Shown: piece after piece, positions 1 through 5,688 of the stretch | Layout of the letters: each line of letters begins with the position of its first letter | Position numbering within the stretch: the stretch's first letter is position 1 | From: JBNKLG01 sp050292235 | GTDB lineage: Bacteria; Pseudomonadota; Gammaproteobacteria; Chromatiales; Chromatiaceae | Length of the DNA: 7,000 nt | Reading direction: 5' to 3' | Assembly (NCBI GenBank): GCA_050292235.1 | Contig: JBNKLG010000108.1 | Coordinates: forward strand, 1-7,000 | Translations under genes and position numbers: made by a program | The notes under the pieces: model-generated | Seen by the model: the letters and a program-made list of their open reading frames with translations, nothing else | What the model was told of the DNA's origin: nothing | The model's database searches: none

Positions 1-1
1 C

Positions 2-928
2 GCTCTGATCTGCGGTTCCATCGCCTTCGACACCATCATGGTGTTCCACGACCAATTTAAAAAGCACATCCTGCCTGAGCAAGTGCATATCCTAAACGTC
101 TCCTTTCTGGTGCCGGATCTGCGGCGGGAATTCGGCGGCTGTGCGGGCAACATCGCCTACAACCTCAAACTGCTGGGCGGTGACGGCCTGCCCATGGCCA
201 CCGTGGGAGAAGACTTCGGCCCCTACGCCGACTGGATGGACAAACAGGGCATCGACCGCAGCCAACTGCGCGTCATCCCCGACAGCTACACCGCCCAGGC
301 CTACATCACCACTGACCAGGACGATAACCAGATCACTGCCTTCCATCCCGGAGCCATGAACTTCGCCCATGAGGTGAAAGTCAGCGACGCCAGCGGCATC
401 ACCCTGGGCCTGGTCTCGCCAGACGGACGCCAGGGCATGATCGACCATGCGGAACAGTTCGCCGCCGCCGACATCCCTTTCATCTTCGATCCCGGCCAGG
501 GCATGCCCCTGTTCGATGGCGATGACCTGAACCGCTTTGCCAGCCAGGCCAGCTACATGGCTTTCAACGACTACGAAGCCAAACTCATGCAGGAACGCAC
601 CGGCAAATCCCCCGAACAGCTGGCCCGTGAGGCCAAGGCCGTGATCGTCACCCTTGGGGGTAAAGGCTCGCAGATTTTCACTGAAGGAAAGGCCATCGAC
701 ATCCCCGTCGCCCAGGCCAAGAGTCTGGAAGACCCCACTGGCTGCGGCGACGCCTATCGTGCAGGTCTGCTCTATGGCCTCATGAACGACCTGGACTGGG
801 AGACCACCGGACGCATCGCCGGCCTCATGGGCACCATCAAAATCGAGCATCAGGGCACCCAGAATCACCGCTTCACCCCGGATGAGTTCCAGCAGCGGTT
901 TGCTGAAGCCTATGGCTATCGGTTCTGA
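2..928 (+). CDS. PfkB-family carbohydrate/nucleoside kinase (5' end cut by window edge)
   Basis: ATP-dependent kinase of the PfkB/ribokinase family, cytoplasmic, phosphorylating a sugar or nucleoside; some relatives are called adenosine kinase, but the substrate cannot be fixed from sequence. The frame is open from base 2 and reads ALICGSIAFDTI before the first ATG (38). This is the usual first beta strand of the fold, so the true start lies a few codons outside the window and ATG 38 is internal. Counting from base 2, residues 43-60 hold the glycine-rich substrate-side motif (FGGCAGN, then LLGG). Residues 244-253 hold the C-terminal signature DPTGCGDAYR with the anion-hole glycines and the expected catalytic base D250. 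At 308 visible residues it has normal family length. Its 3' end overlaps the convergent mobB by 13 bases. I see no tie to the cofactor pathway. Confidence 0.9.
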   Translation, partial: ALICGSIAFDTIMVFHDQFKKHILPEQVHILNVSFLVPDLRREFGGCAGNIAYNLKLLGGDGLPMATVGEDFGPYADWMDKQGIDRSQLRVIPDSYTAQAYITTDQDDNQITAFHPGAMNFAHEVKVSDASGITLGLVSPDGRQGMIDHAEQFAAADIPFIFDPGQGMPLFDGDDLNRFASQASYMAFNDYEAKLMQERTGKSPEQLAREAKAVIVTLGGKGSQIFTEGKAIDIPVAQAKSLEDPTGCGDAYRAGLLYGLMNDLDWETTGRIAGLMGTIKIEHQGTQNHRFTPDEFQQRFAEAYGYRF

Positions 929-1434
929 CCCCTCCAGGAAAGAATAAAATCAGCGATAGCCACCGAATCGTTCAAATCGAGCTGCGGAATGACCACCGTC
1001 TCCGCTGGCGGGGCATCACACGCCAGCGCCACGATGTGCCTATCTTCGAGACAAAGCAGCGGATGCCCCAACGCCGGGCGATGCAGCTCGATCTTGGGCA
1101 TCTCTGCCTGACGGAACCCCTCCACCAGCACCAGATCCAGGGCCTGCTGATCCAGCTTCGCCAGCGCCTGGGGCAAATCCAGCTCAGCCGCCACCTCAGC
1201 CATCAGCGCCCAACGCTGCGGCGAGGTAAGCAACACCTGCTCCGCCCCGGCTTGACGCAAAAGATAGCTGTCCTTGCCCGGCTGATCCACTTCGACTTCG
1301 TGATGGGTAGCCTTGACCAAACCGACCCGTACTCCCCGTTGGCGCAACAGAGGAATCAGCTGTTTGAGCAAGGTCGTCTTGCCTACGCCGCTGAAGGCGG
1401 CTAGGCCAAGAACGAACAGTTTGGAGGTTGGCAT
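916..1434 (-). CDS. mobB: MobB, molybdopterin-guanine dinucleotide biosynthesis adaptor protein
   Basis: GTP-binding P-loop protein that assists MobA in converting Mo-molybdopterin to the guanine dinucleotide form used by DMSO-reductase-family enzymes; it is helpful rather than essential in E. coli. Residues 15-21 (SGVGKTT) are the P-loop. Residues 43-57 (THHEVEVDQPGKDSY) are the characteristic MobB stretch, QRWALMAE lies at 73-80 and VEGFR (104-108) is the Walker B region. The 172 residues match the E. coli protein (about 175). The ORF can be extended to ATGs at 1446 and 1464, but only the start at 1434 has a good Shine-Dalgarno (GGAG, 6 bases away), and it begins just before the conserved first strand. 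It ends with TAG at 918-916 inside the kinase gene and diverges from the GH114-type gene and the moa operon. mobA is not adjacent. Confidence 0.93.
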   Translation of the reverse strand: MPTSKLFVLGLAAFSGVGKTTLLKQLIPLLRQRGVRVGLVKATHHEVEVDQPGKDSYLLRQAGAEQVLLTSPQRWALMAEVAAELDLPQALAKLDQQALDLVLVEGFRQAEMPKIELHRPALGHPLLCLEDRHIVALACDAPPAETVVIPQLDLNDSVAIADFILSWRGQNR

Positions 1435-1440
1435 GAGAGA

Positions 1441-1444
1441 CTCC
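1441..1444 (-). promoter_or_regulatory. Shine-Dalgarno site deciding the mobB start
   Basis: Read on the minus strand this is GGAG, 6 bases before the ATG at 1434. The alternative ATGs at 1446 and 1464 have no comparable purine-rich site, so 1434 is preferred. Confidence 0.7.
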
Positions 1445-1461
1445 ATTGGGAAAAGCCCAAT
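1445..1461 (-). repeat. Small hairpin abutting the mobB ribosome-binding site
   Basis: A perfect 6-bp inverted repeat, ATTGGG / CCCAAT, with a 5-base loop. On the minus strand it lies directly 5' of the GGAG ribosome-binding site of mobB. If transcribed it could fold next to the site and affect mobB translation; that role is inference, and a 6-bp stem can occur by chance. Confidence 0.45.
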
Positions 1462-1533
1462 CATCCCACGCCTCTGTAGCCTTAGGTGGATTTTAGTAAG
1501 CGGATTTTCAAGATACCTGGAAGCGAAAAGGAA

Positions 1534-1548
1534 GCATCACCGTGATGC
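1534..1548. repeat. 15-base perfect palindrome (possible operator)
   Basis: GCATCAC, a central C, then GTGATGC: a perfect 7-bp inverted repeat around one base. It lies about 100 bases upstream of the mobB start, in the part that still has mobB-side composition. The symmetry fits a dimeric regulator site. It is too tight to fold as a hairpin without opening the centre. No regulator is identified. Confidence 0.4.
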
Positions 1549-1630
1549 CAGACAGTTCGACATGCGGGAAGGCTACGATATTTTTGATCATGCAATCACG
1601 CCTTGTCTATTGTATTGATAAGGCACTTTT

Positions 1631-1643
1631 ATTCTTTAAGAAT
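1631..1643. repeat. 13-base AT-rich palindrome
   Basis: ATTCTT, a central T, then AAGAAT: a perfect 6-bp inverted repeat in the AT-rich part of the spacer. A second AGAAT / ATTCT pairing overlaps it just downstream. Low sequence complexity makes chance occurrence likely. Confidence 0.25.
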
Positions 1644-1857
1644 ATTATAAATTCTGTCAAAATCCAGATTTAGATCTGCCATCTCAATCTATATTCTCGT
1701 AGCCATCATCAAAAAATGCATCGAAAACAACGCTAACTTTTACGCCACCCGACAGATCACAAAGATTGCGCAGCCACAAAAGATTATTTGTATCAATTAC
1801 TTACAAAGCCATACCCCAAAACAGAAGCAAAAGAATTGCTCAGCGATTTAATTTATA

Positions 1858-1863
1858 TATAAT
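1858..1863 (+). promoter_or_regulatory. Candidate -10 element (TATAAT) upstream of the GH114-type gene
   Basis: A perfect TATAAT hexamer 115 bases upstream of the ATG at 1978. The best -35 at a usable distance is TTGCTC at 1836-1841 (16-base spacer, three of six matches), so this would be a weak or activator-dependent sigma-70 promoter. It lies in AT-rich DNA where such hexamers occur by chance. A competing -10-like TAGAAT is at 1938-1943. Confidence 0.35.
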
Positions 1864-1879
1864 CATTTGCCCCGACATC

Positions 1880-1895
1880 GGTGATTGAAATCACA
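1880..1895 (+). promoter_or_regulatory. CRP/Vfr-like binding site
   Basis: GGTGA, six bases, TCACA: nine of ten positions of the TGTGA-N6-TCACA consensus, with a perfect GTGATT / AATCAC dyad inside. The centre (1887.5) is about 90 bases upstream of the GH114-type start. If transcription starts near 1949 from the TAGAAT at 1938-1943, the site sits near -61.5, the classical class I activating position. If the TATAAT at 1858 is used, the site falls downstream of the start and would more likely repress. The match is seen; the regulator and direction are inferred. Confidence 0.45.
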
Positions 1896-1931
1896 AGAAT
1901 TAATCATCATCCCACTCCAACAACCGTTAAG

Positions 1932-1948
1932 TATCCATAGAATGGATA
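1932..1948. repeat. 17-base inverted repeat just upstream of the GH114-type gene
   Basis: TATCCAT, AGA, ATGGATA: a perfect 7-bp inverted repeat with a 3-base centre, ending 18 bases before the GAGG ribosome-binding site of the next gene. It overlaps the alternative -10-like TAGAAT (1938-1943), so it could be an operator. In RNA it could also form a small leader hairpin. Confidence 0.4.
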
Positions 1949-1966
1949 TCATTAATCTAATAGCAC

Positions 1967-1970
1967 GAGG
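1967..1970 (+). promoter_or_regulatory. Shine-Dalgarno site deciding the GH114-type gene start
   Basis: GAGG, 7 bases before the ATG at 1978. That ATG begins a typical signal peptide, while the upstream in-frame ATGs at 1885 and 1942 would place about 30 and 12 extra residues before it. Confidence 0.75.
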
Positions 1971-1977
1971 CTACTCC

Positions 1978-4230
1978 ATGAAAGCTAAGCTGTTTTGTTT
2001 ATATTGTTCATTATTTTCAGGTGCATTACTCTCTGCTCAAAGTTACGCTATAGAGCGCGGCCCCATACCCAGTGTCAACTCGGACTCCAAGTTTGTCGTC
2101 TATTATGGAGATGATTACTATACAAATACGGAGACATCCCAAGAAAACTGGATACTTAATGAATCGGTAATCAGTGCGCTTTCCAGTTTTGATGTAGTCG
2201 TACTCCAGCCAAACCAACCACACTGTACGCCAGAAGTTGTAGATGAACTAAAGTTGCGGGGCGTTGATGTGGTGCTGGGCTATATTAGCATTGGTGAGGA
2301 TTATATTGACAATGCGCTAGAAAGCCCCCTGGAAAATGGGAGCGGAATGGTGGCATATGATGCGGCCACTAACACATTGAAACCAGTGTCAGGTAACACA
2401 CTGCAAAGTTTTTATATAGATGTGGATTCTCAGACTTTGACCTATGACAGCAATGGCTCGGTGATTAAGGTTGAAACCACTGCCAGGCGTACACCTGACG
2501 GAATTCCTGACTATAATCCTAATTTTCTTGGATATATGGTTAATCCTGATTCCAACTGGCGTTGGGTAATCGATAATATGCGCATTGGCACCAGTGATGT
2601 AAATGGCAGAAGCTATAAAGCTGGATTAAAGCAATTAGCAGGTCCACGTGCAATTAATGATCTTAGGGGCCGCTCAGGAAGCTTTGGCTTTGATGGATTC
2701 TTTTTGGATACCATTGATACCGCAGGCCCTTATGATGGAATAGGCTGGTATCCATGGGTAATATCAGAGATGAGAAATACGGTTAAATACATTAGTGACC
2801 AGTATCCTGACAAATTATTATTGGCAAATCGCGGCGCTTTTTTCTTTTCGGCAGGCGTAAAAAGTCCGGTAACAGATGAGTATCCAATAGATTATAGTAT
2901 TAGACCATATATTAACGGCTTCTTATTTGAAAGTTTTCGTTACGACAGTGACCCAACTATAGACGGCGATGGCGGTATTACCGAGTATTATAATGAGAAT
3001 CGCTATAATGTAGCGCCTAAGGTTATTGCTGAGGCTAATCGTAGCGATGGCTTTACGCTTTTTTCCCTTGATTATGAATCTGGAAGAAGCGGGATTGTGG
3101 ACGATGGATTTAACACCGCCATCAGAACACTTGGCTACACTGCCTATTTAGCGAAGGATAGATCATTAGACTCCATCTACAATGCCTATGCATCAAAGCT
3201 TCCTGAACAAAGCCAGGATAATCAGCCGCCATCATGGGACGCCAGTGGCCACACTATTTACAATGAGGCCAATACGAATATGCGTATTGGCACTCAAACA
3301 GTTAGCAAAGGTAATAGTGATGATTCTGCATTTGTTACTTGGGATATTGCAATTGATCAGTCCTATCCATTAAGTTATGAAATCATTGTAACCGACTTAT
3401 CTGATCAGACCGCGACTCATTATAAAGACATAAGCTATGAAACAAATCCTGATTGGCTGCATAATCCAGAAAGCCACGCTGCAAATCGTTTTGAGATAAG
3501 TGGATTACAAGCAAACAGGGAATACAATATCAAGGTTTATGCAAAAGATGCCTTGGGCAATATCAACAATGATGATCAAGGAATTACTTATTCGTTTTCA
3601 AAGGAACTGTCAAACCCAATTCTAAGGAATCAGATTACTCTTGACGGCCTTTTAGATGAATGGTCAAGTCTGACGGGATACACACCCGATCCTAATGATA
3701 TTATTGAAGTTAGTGACGCCAGTCATTTATCTGGCGCAGGCAACCAGGCCAACTGGCGTCAGATAACACTTGCTCATACGACTGATACAAATGAACTATT
3801 TATGGCCTACACCAATGAAACCAATATTTATGTCAGCTGGGGATTTCAGGTGTTTATTGATTCAGATGATGATAAAAACACAGGATTTAAGGGTAGTTTT
3901 GCCAACATATCCAATTTTCCTATTGGCGCTGATTTTCTTATTGAAGGTGTGCACGTCTATCAGTATGCCGGCGAAGGAACTGACTGGGCCTGGCTGGAGA
4001 GTTCAGCAAGCAACGGCTATGAAGTAGGTAGAATATGGAGTGGTAAAACTGGCGAAGTGTTCTTGCCTATGAGCTGGATAGGAAATCCATCATCAGCGTT
4101 CAACTTTGTTGTTTTTGGAAATAATGACTTCTATGTTGATGGCGATACTCCTGTTGAGTATGACTGGTATCCGGACTCTGCTGCACAAGGAGGTTACTTT
4201 CGTTACAATCCTAACCCCGCCTCTAATTGA
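1978..4230 (+). CDS. Secreted GH114/TM1410-type glycoside hydrolase with FN3-like and CBM9-like domains
   Basis: Predicted exported polysaccharide hydrolase, 750 residues. Residues 1-24 form a signal peptide (Lys2, Lys4, hydrophobic 5-18, cleavage after SYA). Residues about 30-410 resemble the TIM-barrel GH114/TM1410 family, whose characterised members (the PelA hydrolase domain, fungal Ega3) cut galactosamine-containing polymers. Visible landmarks are FVVYYGDDYY early, GYISIGE at 101-107, FDGFFLDTID at 238-247 and FLFES with E318. D244 and E318 are my candidates for the catalytic pair, not proven. Residues about 417-541 look like an FN3 domain (PPSWD start, LSYEIIV, GLQANREYNIKVYAKD). Residues about 552-750 resemble a CBM9-like domain (LDGLLDEW at 555-562, FQVFIDSDDDKNTGF). 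Composition is far poorer in G+C than both flanks, suggesting acquisition. A longer reading from ATG 1885 is less likely. The substrate is unknown. Confidence 0.8.
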   Translation: MKAKLFCLYCSLFSGALLSAQSYAIERGPIPSVNSDSKFVVYYGDDYYTNTETSQENWILNESVISALSSFDVVVLQPNQPHCTPEVVDELKLRGVDVVLGYISIGEDYIDNALESPLENGSGMVAYDAATNTLKPVSGNTLQSFYIDVDSQTLTYDSNGSVIKVETTARRTPDGIPDYNPNFLGYMVNPDSNWRWVIDNMRIGTSDVNGRSYKAGLKQLAGPRAINDLRGRSGSFGFDGFFLDTIDTAGPYDGIGWYPWVISEMRNTVKYISDQYPDKLLLANRGAFFFSAGVKSPVTDEYPIDYSIRPYINGFLFESFRYDSDPTIDGDGGITEYYNENRYNVAPKVIAEANRSDGFTLFSLDYESGRSGIVDDGFNTAIRTLGYTAYLAKDRSLDSIYNAYASKLPEQSQDNQPPSWDASGHTIYNEANTNMRIGTQTVSKGNSDDSAFVTWDIAIDQSYPLSYEIIVTDLSDQTATHYKDISYETNPDWLHNPESHAANRFEISGLQANREYNIKVYAKDALGNINNDDQGITYSFSKELSNPILRNQITLDGLLDEWSSLTGYTPDPNDIIEVSDASHLSGAGNQANWRQITLAHTTDTNELFMAYTNETNIYVSWGFQVFIDSDDDKNTGFKGSFANISNFPIGADFLIEGVHVYQYAGEGTDWAWLESSASNGYEVGRIWSGKTGEVFLPMSWIGNPSSAFNFVVFGNNDFYVDGDTPVEYDWYPDSAAQGGYFRYNPNPASN

Positions 4231-4236
4231 CTAGAT

Positions 4237-4276
4237 TACTCTTAAAGAGTATTCCCTCCCTATAAAATGGGAGGGA
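4237..4276 (+). terminator. Tandem hairpins after the GH114-type gene; probable terminator
   Basis: Two inverted repeats start 7 bases after the stop codon. The first is TACTCTT / AAGAGTA around one base (4237-4251). The second is TCCCTCCC / GGGAGGGA (4253-4260 with 4269-4276), a strong 8-bp stem with an 8-base AT-rich loop. No run of T follows the second stem (next bases TGGCATAATTAAG), so it is not a textbook intrinsic terminator. It may stop transcription inefficiently or protect the 3' end of the mRNA. The loop TATAAAAT also resembles a -10 element that could serve moaA, though I see no good -35. Confidence 0.5.
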
Positions 4277-4369
4277 TGGCATAATTAAGTTTCCCATACT
4301 TAGAACTGTCATCCTTATTCTTCTACCCCATTCCCCTGCTGCCATCAGTGGATTTCCCTTGCTCTGACC

Positions 4370-4389
4370 GTTAAGATCTCCCGCTTAAC
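4370..4389 (+). repeat. Small inverted repeat in the moaA leader
   Basis: GTTAAG / CTTAAC, a perfect 6-bp repeat with an 8-base loop, ending 21 bases before the moaA ATG. It may be a weak leader hairpin or a protein site. Moco-sensing RNA motifs are known upstream of moaA in some gammaproteobacteria, but I cannot recognise that fold in 4231-4410 by eye. Confidence 0.3.
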
Positions 4390-4410
4390 CCCTCTTCACC
4401 TCGACTCAGC

Positions 4411-5379
4411 ATGCGTGACCCCTTTGGACGTACCATCAGTTATCTGCGGCTATCGGTCACCGATCGCTGCGATTTTCGCTGTGGCTACTGTCTGCCACGG
4501 AGCCATCGGGACTTTGCTGCACCAGATCATTGGCTGACACCCACTGAGACCGAGCGGCTGGTGGGTATTTTTGCCGGCTTAGGGGTGCGCCATGTTCGAC
4601 TGACGGGAGGGGAGCCCCTAGTACGGGCTGAGTTACCGGAAATTGCTCAACGCCTGAGCCAGATCCCAGGCATTGAGGAAATCTCCCTCAGCACCAATGC
4701 CTCTCGACTGGCGCTTTTTGCCGGAGATCTCAAGGCAGCGGGTATCTCGCGCCTCAACATCAGCCTGGACTCGCTCTGCCCAGAGACCTTCCGTCAGATC
4801 ACCCAGAGCAACCTGCAACCTGTGCTGGATGGCATAAAGGCTGCCCGAAACGCTGGCTTCCGGCCCATTAAAATCAATATGGTGGTGATGCGGGGTATCA
4901 ATGATCAGGAAACCGAGACCATGGTGGCGTTTTGCCGTGATCGGGGGCTGACGTTGCGTTTTATCGAGACCATGCCGGTAGGCGAGCAGGGCATCACCGT
5001 CAATCAACAGTACATGCCGCTGGTTGAGATCGAGCAGCGCCTGCGCCAACGCTATTCACTCCAGCCCGCCGCCCTGCGCGGTGCCGGGCCAGCCCGCTAT
5101 TTTCAGGTTGATGACTCCGGTCTTGTTCTGGGCTTCATCACCCCTCAATCGCAGCATTTCTGCCAGACCTGCAACCGGGTGCGGCTTTCGGTCAAAGGCG
5201 ATCTTCACCTCTGCCTGGGTCAGGAGGATCAGGTGCCATTGGGCCAGATGATGCGCCAGGGTGCCAGTGATCTGGATTTGACAGAGGCCATCCAGGCAGG
5301 CATCCGCCGCAAACCAGAGCGACACCAGTTTGAACAGAACCACAATCCCCAGCGCCCCATGTCTGCCCTGGGCGGATAA
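4411..5379 (+). CDS. moaA: MoaA, GTP 3',8-cyclase
   Basis: Radical SAM enzyme that, with MoaC, turns GTP into cyclic pyranopterin monophosphate, the first step of Moco synthesis. The 322 residues carry every hallmark. The N-terminal CxxxCxxC cluster site is C20, C24 and C27 within SVTDRCDFRCGYCLP. The GGEP SAM-binding motif is at 66-69. The C-terminal second [4Fe-4S] site is C251, C254 and C268 (FCQTCNRVRLS, then LHLC). The conserved di-glycine tail is G321-G322. ATG 4411 is the first start after the in-frame stop at 4372 and gives the standard N-terminus, but its upstream sequence is pyrimidine-rich with no clear Shine-Dalgarno. It is first in a tight run with the GDT1 gene (26 bases on), moaB and moeA. 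Oxygen-labile clusters suggest expression when Mo enzymes are needed, often under low oxygen; no such control site is visible. Confidence 0.97.
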   Translation: MRDPFGRTISYLRLSVTDRCDFRCGYCLPRSHRDFAAPDHWLTPTETERLVGIFAGLGVRHVRLTGGEPLVRAELPEIAQRLSQIPGIEEISLSTNASRLALFAGDLKAAGISRLNISLDSLCPETFRQITQSNLQPVLDGIKAARNAGFRPIKINMVVMRGINDQETETMVAFCRDRGLTLRFIETMPVGEQGITVNQQYMPLVEIEQRLRQRYSLQPAALRGAGPARYFQVDDSGLVLGFITPQSQHFCQTCNRVRLSVKGDLHLCLGQEDQVPLGQMMRQGASDLDLTEAIQAGIRRKPERHQFEQNHNPQRPMSALGG

Positions 5380-5393
5380 ACATTTCCAAAATC

Positions 5394-5397
5394 GAGG
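5394..5397 (+). promoter_or_regulatory. Shine-Dalgarno site supporting a TTG start for the GDT1 gene
   Basis: GAGG, 8 bases before TTG 5406. This supports the rare TTG start, which gives a complete first membrane segment; the next in-frame ATG, at 5436, would remove part of that segment. Confidence 0.65.
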
Positions 5398-5405
5398 ATA
5401 TAACC

Positions 5406-5678
5406 TTGGAATACAAAGCCTTATTAACCGTCTTCATGGCTGTTTTTATCGCCGAACTGGGGGACAAAACCCAGCTGGCAACCATGCTGTTCGCCGCCGA
5501 CAAAAACGTCAGCAAACTCACCATTTTTCTCGGTGCCTCTCTGGCCCTGGTTCTGGCATCGGCCATTGGTGTCCTGGCTGGCAGCCTCATTTCCCAGTAC
5601 CTCAGCACAAGACATCTGCATCTCATTGCCGGTATTGGTTTTATCCTGATCGGCATCTGGAGCCTGATCAAAGCCTGA
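5406..5678 (+). CDS. Half-size TMEM165/GDT1 (UPF0016) family membrane protein
   Basis: Inner-membrane protein of the GDT1 family, whose studied members move Mn2+ or Ca2+ (for example bacterial manganese exporters and yeast Gdt1). Usual members have two copies of a three-helix repeat, each with the motif E-x-G-D-K/R-T/S. This one is only 90 residues with a single copy: ELGDKT at 17-22 in helix 1 (about 4-28), helix 2 at about 38-62 and helix 3 at about 70-89. It must presumably pair with itself or another half to make a pore. It starts at TTG with GAGG 8 bases upstream. It lies 26 bases after moaA and 10 bases before moaB on the same strand, so it is very likely co-transcribed with Moco genes. 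Whether it serves Moco synthesis or is a passenger is unknown; the metal is not predictable from sequence. Confidence 0.88.
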   Translation: MEYKALLTVFMAVFIAELGDKTQLATMLFAADKNVSKLTIFLGASLALVLASAIGVLAGSLISQYLSTRHLHLIAGIGFILIGIWSLIKA

Positions 5679-5688
5679 GGCCATCACC

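Larger units (their letters stand above)
1435..1977. other. Divergent intergenic region, mobB / GH114-type gene (543 bases)
   Basis: No convincing gene is visible on either strand. Composition shifts from near the mobB-side average to AT-rich from about 1580 onward, matching the low-GC gene that follows. The region carries short inverted repeats at 1445-1461, 1534-1548, 1631-1643, 1881-1894 and 1932-1948, a perfect TATAAT at 1858-1863 and ribosome-binding sites at both ends. It should contain the promoters for mobB (leftward) and the GH114-type gene (rightward). On the mobB side a TAAAAT-like -10 can be read at 1495-1490, but no -35 is well placed. I found no transposase remnant or target-site duplication here. 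Confidence 0.7.

Noticed and set aside
92..868. Long 258-codon open frame on the minus strand under the kinase
   Set aside because: It lies entirely opposite the kinase, whose motifs are clear. The antisense frame is rich in Gly, Ala and Val with no recognisable domain, a usual shadow in GC-rich DNA.
1036..1404. 122-codon plus-strand open frame across mobB
   Set aside because: It is antisense to conserved mobB motifs and shows no domain or convincing start signal.
1313..1618. 101-codon plus-strand frame running from mobB into the spacer
   Set aside because: Its first part is antisense mobB. The remainder has no recognisable features and crosses the probable mobB promoter region.
1571..1704. 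GGCTACGA (1571-1578) and its reverse complement TCGTAGCC (1697-1704) as possible mobile-element ends
   Set aside because: An 8-bp match over this distance is expected by chance in a 540-base region. There is no flanking duplication and no coding content between the arms.
1885..1977. N-terminal extension of the GH114-type gene from ATG 1885
   Set aside because: It would place 31 residues before a clear signal peptide and run through the CRP-like site and the 17-base dyad. ATG 1978 has a better ribosome-binding site.
4231..4410. Moco riboswitch before moaA
   Set aside because: The location is right, but I cannot identify the conserved fold by eye, so it is not annotated and is kept only as a test to run.
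5192..5671. 159-codon minus-strand open frame across the moaA end and the GDT1 gene
   Set aside because: Both plus-strand genes are well supported. The minus-strand protein has no membrane, signal or domain pattern of its own.
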